Below are positions 17,794 to 24,959 of a stretch of DNA of 64,000 nt, piece by piece; the first letter of the stretch is position 1; each line of letters opens with the position of its first letter. The position numbers and the translations under genes were made by a program. The notes below the pieces were generated by a model. That model made no database searches. It had not been told where the DNA came from and saw nothing but the letters and a program-made list of their open reading frames with translations. Source of the stretch: Candidatus Nanopelagicales bacterium (GTDB taxonomy: Bacteria; Actinomycetota; Actinomycetes; S36-B12; CAIYMF01); assembly GCA_017848795.1 (NCBI GenBank), contig JAFIHG010000027.1, positions 1-64,000 of the forward strand, written 5' to 3'.

Positions 17794-18864
17794 TCAGCGC
17801 TTGATGAGTGGCGAGCGCAGCCCGCCGCCGGCCTTGTCGGACTCGTCGAAGAACTCCTCGCGGTAGATGTCCCGCGGGAAGAGTCGCTTGCTCATCATCG
17901 TCTTCAGCGCGGCCTCGACCATCGGGGGCGGGCCGCAGAGGTAGCCGCTCTTGCCCTGCAGGGTCGGGTGGTCGGCAGCGAGTACGTCGGTCACCATGCC
18001 GATGCCGTACCCTTCACCCGCCTGCTCGGCGGTCTCCTCCGACAAGCACGGTCGGTAGGTGAACCGGTCCGGGTAGGCCCGCTCGAGCTCGCGGAAGAGC
18101 TCGACGTCGTAGAGCCACTCGCGGGTACGGGCGCCCTGGTAGAGGGTGAGGTGACCGTCGTACGCGTCGTTCTCCAGCGCGTGCCGGATCATCGACTTGA
18201 TGGGCGCGAGCCCCGTCCCGCCGGCGACGAGGACGGCGTCGCGGTCGCCGCCGACCTTCAGGACGAACCGGCCGTACGGACCCGAGAGGGCCACCTGCTC
18301 GCCGACGCTCATGGAGCTGAAGACCCAGCCGTCGCTCGCCAGCCCGCCCGGGGTGCGACGGACGTGGAACTCCAACCGGCGCGTCTCGGTCGGCGGGGTG
18401 GCGATCGAGTACGTGCGGTCGACGCCCTTGCCCGGGACGACGAACTTCAGGTACTGCCCGGCGTTGTGCCGGATGTCCCGGTCGAGCTCGACCACCAGCC
18501 GGCGCGTCTCGTGGGCGATGTCGTCGAGCGCGACGACGACCCCGGTGTAGTCCTGCACCGGGTGGACCTCGATGTCGTCGTCGACGTCGATGTCGGCCTC
18601 GAGGACGACGTCGGACCGTGGCGTCGCGCAGCACGGCAGACACATGCCCTCGTCGCGTTCGAAGTCCATCAGGGCGAACGCGCTCGCCGCACCGTGCTCG
18701 ATGTCACCGTCGAGCACCTCGCTCTTGCAGGTCGCACAGGTGCCGTGCGTGCACGAGTGGGGGAGCCAGACACCGTTGCGCAGGCAGGCGTCGAGGATCG
18801 TCTGGTCCTCCCTGCACTCGATCTCACGGCCGAGCGGCTCGACGGTGATGCGGTACGTGCTCAT
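17794..18864 (-). CDS. dmpP: Phenol hydroxylase reductase component
   Basis: Electron-transfer subunit passing electrons from NADH through FAD and a 2Fe-2S centre to the diiron oxygenase. The 356 residues divide into an N-terminal plant-type ferredoxin domain (Cys38-x4-Cys43-x2-Cys46, then Cys75/Cys78), an FAD domain with RTYSIATPP and a NAD domain with VLVAGGTGLAPIKSM and GYLCGPPPMVEAAL. It is the last gene of the upper operon. An 84-bp gap with a strong GC hairpin separates it from the O subunit, the largest internal gap near the oxygenase genes. Confidence 0.94.
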   Translation of the reverse strand: MSTYRITVEPLGREIECREDQTILDACLRNGVWLPHSCTHGTCATCKSEVLDGDIEHGAASAFALMDFERDEGMCLPCCATPRSDVVLEADIDVDDDIEVHPVQDYTGVVVALDDIAHETRRLVVELDRDIRHNAGQYLKFVVPGKGVDRTYSIATPPTETRRLEFHVRRTPGGLASDGWVFSSMSVGEQVALSGPYGRFVLKVGGDRDAVLVAGGTGLAPIKSMIRHALENDAYDGHLTLYQGARTREWLYDVELFRELERAYPDRFTYRPCLSEETAEQAGEGYGIGMVTDVLAADHPTLQGKSGYLCGPPPMVEAALKTMMSKRLFPRDIYREEFFDESDKAGGGLRSPLIKR

Positions 18865-18912
18865 GGCCCTCCTCCCGAGGACGCCGTGGTGCAGGTGGTA
18901 CGAGATGTGACA

Positions 18913-18944
18913 GGTGCCGGCCCGCCGTCCCGCGGGCCGGCACC
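18913..18944. terminator. GC-rich hairpin inside the phenol hydroxylase operon
   Basis: Perfect 13-bp arms (18913-18925 and 18932-18944, core GTGCCGGCCCGC) around a 6-nt loop, in the gap between the O subunit and the reductase gene. There is no T tract, so it is either a partial terminator or an RNA-stability element lowering reductase level. Role inferred. Confidence 0.55.
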
Positions 18945-18948
18945 CGCG

Positions 18949-19272
18949 TCACGCCGCGCGCAGGGCGATGACGTCCTTGTGCTCGATGCCGAGCTCGGCG
19001 AGCGTCTGGTCCGGGCGCGGGGTTAGCGGCACCCCCCACAGCGAGAAGCTGTAGGCCGCGTCCGCCTTCCAGTCCGGGTCCTCCTCCGCGTACGGCACGA
19101 CCATCTGGGTCCAGAAGTCGCCCCATGTCATCGCCTGCGGCGCCCGGAACATCGCGGCGGCGCACCACCACGGGTTGTCGGCGAACCACACGCTGACCAA
19201 CTGGTCGTCGCCGTACAGCTCCTGCCGGGAACGCGAGGGGAAGCGGTACTCGCCGATCGCCTTCACAGCCAT
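18949..19272 (-). CDS. dmpO: Phenol hydroxylase subunit DmpO (P4)
   Basis: Small gamma-type subunit of the (alpha-beta-gamma)2 phenol hydroxylase. The 107 residues include the family pattern LVSVWFADNPWWCAAAMFRAP and a C-terminal ubiquitin-like end (LAELGIEHKDVIALR). It starts one base after the N subunit stop and is therefore tightly coupled to it. Identity follows from both sequence and the conserved L-M-N-O-P order. Confidence 0.92.
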   Translation of the reverse strand: MAVKAIGEYRFPSRSRQELYGDDQLVSVWFADNPWWCAAAMFRAPQAMTWGDFWTQMVVPYAEEDPDWKADAAYSFSLWGVPLTPRPDQTLAELGIEHKDVIALRAA

Positions 19273-19273
19273 C

Positions 19274-20839
19274 TCACTGCTCTCCTTCCGCGCCCAGGCC
19301 GGTCGGCGTCTGGGCGTGCCAGCGCTGCCAGTTCAGGTCGTCGCGGGAGCCCTTGTGCTCGCCGCTGTCGCCGTCCTGCAGGCCGTACCAGGCCAGCACG
19401 TCCGGCAGGGTGGGCCCGCCGCAGTTGCCCTGGTAGATCTGGTGCACCGGCAACCAGGCCTGCACATACTTCTCCGGCTCCCGCTCGAAGATCCACTGAC
19501 AGCCGTCGGAGCAGGTGTTGAACTTCTCGCCCTCGTAGACGCTGACCCGCTGGGCGATCGTGGTGGGATCGCCGGGCTCGGTGAAGGTCATCGGGATCTG
19601 GCACACCTGGCACAGCTGCGGCAGCCCGCGCACGAAGTGCCGACCGCCGGCCGCGATGTTGCGCCGCTCCTTCTCCCACAACGGGCGGAAGTACTTGTCG
19701 AAGGTGTCGGGGTAGGTCGCGCTGAGCCAGGCCATGTGCTCGTCGTCCGGCACGCTCGTCGTGAACGCGGCGGCGTGCGAGAACTGGTACAGCACCCAGT
19801 ACACCTGGTGGGAGAGGATCTCCTTCTCCGACAGTGCCTGCTCGACGTGCCGCGGCGGCGTGATCCCGTAGAAGGCGAGGTCCTGGAACAGGCCCTGCAT
19901 CATCTGCTGCTCGAAGTACAACTCGAAGGCCTCCTTCCAGCTCATCACCTTGCGCGGCAGCATGTAGTCGAGCATCTGAGCGACCAGGCCGGTCACCCGG
20001 TAGCCGCGCCAGAACCACTTGTCGATCCATTCCTGCACGATGGGGACGTTGTCCTCGTCCTGCTCGAGCAGGAACTTGATCGCCTCGAGCCCGAGAGTCA
20101 TGTGGCGGGACTCGTCGGACTGCGCCGAGAACCCGAACGTCATCGTGGGCAGGTCGCCGTTGAACGATGCGCCGGACATGAACGGTACGAACAGCAGGTT
20201 GGTGAGCAGGTACTCGAACGAGAACCCGATCGCGATCAGGAACTCGAACGGGCCGGCCGACAGCGCGTCGTCGAAGAACGACTTCGGTACGGACAGGTAC
20301 CACACGCGGTCGTGCTGCTGCAGGTAGTTGTGCAAGCCGCTGTAGTACTTGTTGTAGTTCGACAGCGTGTGGATCTCGGTCTGGGCGTGTCGGATCTCGT
20401 CGATCGACTGGCAGAGCGCCGCGAAGCGCGGGCCCGGTCCGGCGAGGTGACGCGCCAGGTAGGCGAAGTTGCGGTGCGCCTGGTACTCGAGCGGCGTGAC
20501 ACCTTGCAGGAACAGCTTCATGGTGTTCAGGTACGAGGCGTCGGTGAGCGACAGGTGGCCCTGTCCCTGGGCGAACCCGTCGAGGACGGCGTAGAGGCGC
20601 TTGTCCTTCTCCGCCTGGTACTTCGCGTACGCGTCGACGGTCAGGCGGAAGGGGTCCTCCCACTTGCTCCAGTCGTGGATCTTGATCCCCTCGAACTCGG
20701 TGTAGGGGAACATGTCCTTGGGGTCGACGTAGCTGGGCTCCCAGTCCAGGTCCCGGGTGAGGGCCTGGTACCGCTGCTTCATCGGCAGCTTGCGGGTCTT
20801 CTTCGACGCGCTGCGGGAGGCGTCAGGGGCGATCGTCAT
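19274..20839 (-). CDS. dmpN: Phenol hydroxylase large oxygenase subunit DmpN
   Basis: Catalytic diiron subunit that hydroxylates phenol to catechol. The 521-residue protein has both iron-binding motifs: EIRH at 148-151 (with Glu118 upstream) and ESRH at 243-246, with Glu209 in FEYLLTN between them. The C-terminal part has CQVCQIPM and CSDGCQWIF, a zinc-site-like cluster usual in this family. ATG 20839 was chosen, 16 bp after the M subunit stop; the longer frame upstream overlaps that gene. Soluble diiron monooxygenase of the phenol/toluene group; substrate range beyond phenol cannot be read from sequence. Confidence 0.95.
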   Translation of the reverse strand: MTIAPDASRSASKKTRKLPMKQRYQALTRDLDWEPSYVDPKDMFPYTEFEGIKIHDWSKWEDPFRLTVDAYAKYQAEKDKRLYAVLDGFAQGQGHLSLTDASYLNTMKLFLQGVTPLEYQAHRNFAYLARHLAGPGPRFAALCQSIDEIRHAQTEIHTLSNYNKYYSGLHNYLQQHDRVWYLSVPKSFFDDALSAGPFEFLIAIGFSFEYLLTNLLFVPFMSGASFNGDLPTMTFGFSAQSDESRHMTLGLEAIKFLLEQDEDNVPIVQEWIDKWFWRGYRVTGLVAQMLDYMLPRKVMSWKEAFELYFEQQMMQGLFQDLAFYGITPPRHVEQALSEKEILSHQVYWVLYQFSHAAAFTTSVPDDEHMAWLSATYPDTFDKYFRPLWEKERRNIAAGGRHFVRGLPQLCQVCQIPMTFTEPGDPTTIAQRVSVYEGEKFNTCSDGCQWIFEREPEKYVQAWLPVHQIYQGNCGGPTLPDVLAWYGLQDGDSGEHKGSRDDLNWQRWHAQTPTGLGAEGEQ

Positions 20840-20855
20840 GGGGTGCCGGCCTCTC

Positions 20856-21155
20856 TCAGTGATTCCAGGCGATGACGATCTCGTCGTCATCCCATTCCTT
20901 GATGTGACCGAAGTAGGTCACGATGGCCATCTGGAACTCGTGGGTCTCCCACTCGCGGCCGAGGCGCTCCTCGACGGTCTCGCGGTTGACCACCAGCCGG
21001 CCGGGGCAGGTGATGCGCACCAGTCCGGGCATGTGCTGCACCGAGCAGTCGGGGTTGTCGGCCTCGATCGCCTCGACGACGGCGCGGTTGGTCTCGCTCT
21101 CCTGGATGTCGACGCCGACGAGGCGCTGCGCTGCGGAGAGGGTGGTGTCGGACAT
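20856..21155 (-). CDS. dmpM: Phenol hydroxylase effector protein DmpM
   Basis: A 99-residue cofactor-free effector (MmoB/DmpM family) that binds the oxygenase and speeds turnover. VGVDIQESETNRAVVEAIEADNP and VRITCPGRLVVNRETVEERLG are typical. It lies between the L and N genes, spaced 12 and 16 bp. Confidence 0.94.
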   Translation of the reverse strand: MSDTTLSAAQRLVGVDIQESETNRAVVEAIEADNPDCSVQHMPGLVRITCPGRLVVNRETVEERLGREWETHEFQMAIVTYFGHIKEWDDDEIVIAWNH

Positions 21156-21167
21156 GTCGCTCCTTCG

Positions 21168-22175
21168 CTAGGCGGTGGCCGGCGCCAGGGCGGCGCGGAT
21201 CCGGTCCGAGGCCTCGTCGACGGCGGCGACCGCGGCCGCCCCGGTGACGAGGCCGTCGGCGACGGCGGCGATCGGGGTGACGGCGTCGTTCGCGGCGGAG
21301 AGCGCCTTCTCTGCTGTCTGCGCGAGCAAACGGCTGTTCTCCTCGCCGTGGTCCGGGTCGGCGGCCCACGCCTTGTACAGCGCGTCGACCCAGCGGCGCT
21401 GGTCCTCCAGCCATCCGGTCAGGTGCTGCGCGACGAGGCTGTAGGCCGGCGCACCCCCGGTGAGTGCGAGGTCGTCCAGATGCGTGAACAGCACGTGGTA
21501 GAGGACCTGGTCGACGACGTCGAGGGTCACCAGGCCGACGCCCCAGTCGGGCTCGACGATGGTCTCCTCGACGAGCCGGCGCATCGGCTGCAGCGCCTCG
21601 GACCGCATCCAGCTCTCCTTGGCCTGCCCGAGCAGCACCGCCGTACCGCCGTCGAGCGCGATGCCGGCCCGGCTGATCAGCTGGGCGTTGCCGATGCGGT
21701 CGAACGCGGCGTACGCGGCGCACTGCGTGACCGTCGCGCCGAAGCCGAACCGGGCCGCCTGGGTCGACACCAGCTGCGCGCCGGACTCGTAGTGGCGCAA
21801 CGGGATCACCAGCTCGGCGAGCACCGTGCGCCACTCGTCGGGCAGGCGTACCAGCAGGTTGCGCGATTCCAGGTAGTCGAGGGTCGCCCCGAACGCGTCC
21901 GACATCGCCGCGCGCGACGTCACGTACGGCGCGTAGTAGTACTGCCGCGGGTCGGTGAACGAGTACGGGTCGGTCAGCCGGAAGACGCTGAACGACTCGT
22001 CGTAGATCTCCTTGCTCGGGTCCCACAGCGGGCGGTAGTGGAAGTTCTCCTTGGCCTGCAGGTCGATCGTCCCCTCCTCGTAGCGGGACGCGGGTCGGTC
22101 GCCGTAGCGGGCGACGAGGTGGTCGAACGTCTTGCGCGACGGCTCGATCACCTGGGTCCGCAGTTCGTACTGCAC
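21168..22175 (-). CDS. dmpL: Phenol hydroxylase subunit DmpL (beta)
   Basis: The beta subunit of the diiron hydroxylase, structurally similar to alpha but without iron ligands. The 335-residue protein starts MQYELRTQVIEPSRKTF and contains YYYAPYVTSRAAMSDAFGATLDYLESRNL, typical of DmpL. The last ~50 residues form an Ala-rich helix-prone tail. It follows the unknown 142-residue gene by 14 bp, and precedes the effector. Confidence 0.93.
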   Translation of the reverse strand: MQYELRTQVIEPSRKTFDHLVARYGDRPASRYEEGTIDLQAKENFHYRPLWDPSKEIYDESFSVFRLTDPYSFTDPRQYYYAPYVTSRAAMSDAFGATLDYLESRNLLVRLPDEWRTVLAELVIPLRHYESGAQLVSTQAARFGFGATVTQCAAYAAFDRIGNAQLISRAGIALDGGTAVLLGQAKESWMRSEALQPMRRLVEETIVEPDWGVGLVTLDVVDQVLYHVLFTHLDDLALTGGAPAYSLVAQHLTGWLEDQRRWVDALYKAWAADPDHGEENSRLLAQTAEKALSAANDAVTPIAAVADGLVTGAAAVAAVDEASDRIRAALAPATA

Positions 22176-22189
22176 GATCGTCTCCTTGG

Positions 22190-22618
22190 TTACAGGTGTA
22201 CGGGGTGGTGCCGGACGCCGGACTCGAGCAGCAGCCGCACGAGCAGGTCGGGCAGGGCATCGGGACTGTCGAGCTCGACGGGTGCCTCGCTGTCGAAGCC
22301 GTCGCCGATGAGCCGCCCGATCGCCGTGCCGTCCGCGAACGCGGTGGACACCCGCGCACGCCGGCCGCGGCAGGTCACCGAGAAGGCGAGCTCGCTCGGG
22401 AGCGTCTCGTCGACCAGCGCGAGCTGGTCGTCAGCGGCGCCGAGCACGGCGTTCGCCTCGCAGACCAGCTGCTCGGCGAGCGAACGCAACGCGACCTGCC
22501 GGTCCGCGCCGGTGCCGGTCGCGATCCTCCGGGAGAGCCGCGTGGCGGGCATCGGCAGCGCGTCCGGCTCCACCTGCGCGCCCACGATCTCGGCGACGCG
22601 GAGCATGAACGGGGTCAT
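22190..22618 (-). CDS. Unknown protein in the DmpK position
   Basis: A 142-residue protein lying exactly where dmpK, a ~90-residue assembly factor, sits in Pseudomonas dmp operons. I do not recognise it as DmpK. It begins MTPFMLRVAEIVGAQVEPDAL and has an acidic, helical N-terminal half, then strands SELAFSVTCRGRRARVSTA and a C-terminal helix PDALPDLLVRLLLESGVRHH. It has one Cys in each half (QLVCEAN, VTCRGR) and no metal-binding pattern. Co-transcription with the oxygenase is near certain. A role in iron loading or assembly of the hydroxylase is a guess from position alone. Confidence 0.7.
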   Translation of the reverse strand: MTPFMLRVAEIVGAQVEPDALPMPATRLSRRIATGTGADRQVALRSLAEQLVCEANAVLGAADDQLALVDETLPSELAFSVTCRGRRARVSTAFADGTAIGRLIGDGFDSEAPVELDSPDALPDLLVRLLLESGVRHHPVHL

Positions 22619-22703
22619 CGCTTCTCCTCCAATCGGGGCGTGCTGGGACGCCGCCGCGGTCGGGTCGTCGCCGAGGCGGCAACGGCCCGAGCGGGCGGAC
22701 CCG

Positions 22704-23618
22704 TCAGGTGAGGACCGTCGTGAACCGGTCGTTCAGCTCGCGGGCGTGGTAGAAGATGCCCTTGCCGAGGGCCTCGACGGTCCACACGTTGCACGGCCGG
22801 TCCGGGTAGGCGAGGTAGCCGCCGGCGAAGACCTCGTTGCGGTTGCCCGACGGGTCGAAGAAGTAGACGGTCTGGCCACGCGTGATGCCGTGGCGGGTGG
22901 GGCCGACGTCGATCGGGACGTCGTCCATCGCGAACAGGTCCGCCGCCTTGCCGACGTCCGACCAGTCCGAGAGCTTGAACGCGAAGTGGTGCAGCTTGGC
23001 CTGCGGGCCCTCGATGACGGCGATCTGGTGGATCTGGTTGTTGTTCGTCATCCAGGTGCCGATGAGGTGCGCGTCGTCGTCGAGCGAGGTCTGCACCCGC
23101 TCGGTGGCGAAGAACCCGAAGACGTCACCGAGGAACTGCTGCATCCCCGCCACGTCCTCGGCGGTGATGAGCGTGTGGTCGATGCCGGGGACACCGACGC
23201 CGACGAGGTGTCGCGGGAACGCTTCGGGGTTGTGCGTGCCGACCTCGGTGCCGATGGCGGTCTGACCGTGGTAGACCTCGAACAGGTGCCCGGAGGGGGT
23301 CTCGAAACGGATCCCGTCACTGACCTCGGGGTTCTCGCCGGCCGACATCCGCTGCACTGCCGCGCCGGCGTTCGCCGCGCGCTTCTCGATGTCGTCGATG
23401 TCGGATTCGTACTGCACCTTCCAGCCGAATTTCACGGCGCCGACGCCGCCGTCCTCGAGGACGACCGAGTGGTGGTCCCACTCGTCCCAGCCCTTGTAGT
23501 AGACCCGACCGTCCTGCTCGAGGGTCTGGTACAGGCCCATCGTGTTCGCGTAGTGGTCCTTGGCCTCGGTCATGTCGGTGACCCGAACATGCGCGTAGCC
23601 CAGTCGCATGACGCCCAT
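22704..23618 (-). CDS. dmpB: Catechol 2,3-dioxygenase
   Basis: Extradiol Fe(II) dioxygenase cleaving catechol next to the hydroxyls to give 2-hydroxymuconic semialdehyde. The 304-residue, two-domain VOC protein closely follows XylE/DmpB, including GPTRHGITRGQTVYFFDPSG. The iron ligands are His148 (GIDHTL), His210 or 211 (KLHHFAF) and Glu262 (NRNEVFAGG). The start overlaps the stop of the ferredoxin gene as TGATG. In Pseudomonas the equivalent gene follows the hydroxylase genes; here it leads them. Confidence 0.95.
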   Translation of the reverse strand: MGVMRLGYAHVRVTDMTEAKDHYANTMGLYQTLEQDGRVYYKGWDEWDHHSVVLEDGGVGAVKFGWKVQYESDIDDIEKRAANAGAAVQRMSAGENPEVSDGIRFETPSGHLFEVYHGQTAIGTEVGTHNPEAFPRHLVGVGVPGIDHTLITAEDVAGMQQFLGDVFGFFATERVQTSLDDDAHLIGTWMTNNNQIHQIAVIEGPQAKLHHFAFKLSDWSDVGKAADLFAMDDVPIDVGPTRHGITRGQTVYFFDPSGNRNEVFAGGYLAYPDRPCNVWTVEALGKGIFYHARELNDRFTTVLT

Positions 23619-23989
23619 CAGCTCGCTCCTTCTCGGTCCTGCCGAGCAGCCTCGGCCCGTGCGCGTGCCCGCTCGTTGATCGAGCGGAGCAGGGGGTTGA
23701 TGAGCCGCAGCTCCTCGTCACGCAGCGCGATCGTGACGTCCCCATTCGGTACCGCCCGGCACGTGAGGCAGGTCCCGCCGGCCCGTTCCTCGTCGGTGAG
23801 GACGTTCGCGGCGATCGGGCGGTTGTACGTGACCTCGCCGGCGACGAGGTCGACCTTGCAGACACCGCAGCCGCCCCGTCGGCAGCCGACCGTGTACGCG
23901 AACCCGGCGTTGTAGAGGCCGCCCAGCACCGTCTCGTCGGCGTCGAGGTGGATGACCTCGCCCGTGGGTCGAACGGTGACTGTGACCAA
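23618..23989 (-). CDS. dmpQ: 2Fe-2S ferredoxin, XylT/DmpQ-like
   Basis: First gene of the upper operon. Plant-type [2Fe-2S] ferredoxins of this kind (XylT, DmpQ) reactivate catechol 2,3-dioxygenase by reducing its oxidised iron. The cluster ligands are Cys36-x4-Cys41-x2-Cys44 (GCRRGGCGVCKV) and Cys77 (CLTC). At 123 residues it is longer than XylT, with a basic helical tail (residues 95-123). Coupling by TGATG to the dioxygenase gene supports that role. The start at 23989 is the family-consistent one (MVTVTVRPTG). Confidence 0.88.
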   Translation of the reverse strand: MVTVTVRPTGEVIHLDADETVLGGLYNAGFAYTVGCRRGGCGVCKVDLVAGEVTYNRPIAANVLTDEERAGGTCLTCRAVPNGDVTIALRDEELRLINPLLRSINERARARAEAARQDREGAS

Positions 23990-24072
23990 CGTGCTGCTCC
24001 TGCCCGTCAGCGGCTGCCGGCCGGTTCGGTATGGCGACAGCGTGCGGCTCGTTCCGGCAAGGGTCCAGCGGC

Positions 24073-24089
24073 GTTCCTCGTTACGGAAC
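24073..24089. promoter_or_regulatory. Candidate IclR operator, upper operon
   Basis: GTTCC-TCGTTAC-GGAAC followed by GGTCG, 84-100 bp upstream of the ferredoxin start. It matches the 16857-16873 site in arms, spacing, following bases and distance to the gene. A CATACC-type -10 may lie between site and gene (complement of 24028-24033), but this is weak. Confidence 0.65.
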
Positions 24090-24104
24090 GGTCGAAGGTC
24101 CCGG

Positions 24105-24165
24105 GTTCCGGGTGAATGTGGCAGAAGTCCGCTCTAGACGGACTTCTGCCACATTCACCCGGAAC
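24105..24165. repeat. Palindromic repeat, copy 1
   Basis: Perfect 27-bp arms (24105-24131 and 24139-24165) around a 7-nt loop (CTCTAGA). Arm core TTCCGGGTGAATGTGGCAG. This copy lies in the divergent promoter region between the upper phenol operon and the hydrolase gene, starting 16 bp beyond the candidate IclR site. It is one of four copies in the window and may insulate the two promoters as a two-way terminator. Confidence 0.9.
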
Positions 24166-24193
24166 GCGCGAGGCCAGGCGTTACGGTGCGGGG

Positions 24194-24948
24194 ATGACGA
24201 TTCCGCAGACGGTCGTGGGTTCGGGCCCCACGAAGGTGCTCGCCCTGCACGGCTGGTTCGGCTCCGCGACCGGGTGGGGATGCTGCCCGAGCTGGTCGAC
24301 CCCGAGCGCTACAGCTTCGCGTTCCTCGATTACCGGGGGTACGGACGACGCCGGGACGTCACGGGGGAGTTCACGGTCCCGGAGATCGCTCGTGATGCGG
24401 TCGTTCTCGCCGACGAGCTGGGGTGGGACCGGTTCGCGCTCGTCGGGCACTCCATGGGCGGGGCCGCCGTGCTGCGCGTCTTCGCCGACGTCCCGGACCG
24501 GGTGAGCGCCGTCATCGGCATCAGTCCCGTCCCCGCCTCGGGGGTGCCGTTCGACGAGGAGAGCTGGGCGCTGTTCGACGGCGCCGCGCAGAACGACGAC
24601 AACCGGTACGCGATCATCGACTTCACGACCGGCAACCGCAACAGCGCGACGTGGATCCGGCAGATGGTCGCCGCGTCTGTGGCGTCCTCCACGCGCGAGG
24701 CGTTCGGGGCGTACCTGCCGTCCTGGGCGAAGGGGGACTTCGCCGCCGAGCTGCCGACACCGACGGTTCCGGTGAAGGCGATCGTCGGGGAGCACGACCC
24801 GGCGCTCGGCGCGCCCACGATGGAGGCGACGTGGCTCGCTCAGCTCTCCGGCTGCGCGCTCGACGTCCTGCCCAATGCCGGCCACTATGCGATGTACGAG
24901 ACCCCGGTCGCGCTCGTCACCAGCATCGAGGCCACGCTCGGCGGCTGA
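24194..24948 (+). pseudogene. Alpha/beta hydrolase, frameshifted
   Basis: The N-terminus (MTIPQTVVGSGPTKVLALHG, from ATG 24194) has the strand and HGWFGS oxyanion motif of alpha/beta hydrolases. After GSATGWG, at about 24278, homology continues in another frame as MLPELVDPERYSFAFLDYRG and runs to 24948. The second part holds the nucleophile elbow GHSMGG, an acidic residue (IVGEHDPALG) and the catalytic His (NAGHYAMYE). One base appears missing in the GGTGGGGA run, so the gene is either inactivated or carries a sequencing error. A 2-hydroxymuconic semialdehyde hydrolase (dmpD) role is tempting next to the meta operon, but the sequence does not show it. The P450 gene follows after 11 bp. Confidence 0.75.
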
Positions 24949-24959
24949 GCTCACGCCCC

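Noticed and set aside
20757-23915. Very long open frame (over 1000 codons) on the plus strand opposite the phenol hydroxylase genes
   Set aside because: It is a high-GC shadow of the minus-strand operon: low-complexity Arg/Val/Asp/Gly translation, no family motifs, and every stretch is covered by well-identified genes on the other strand.
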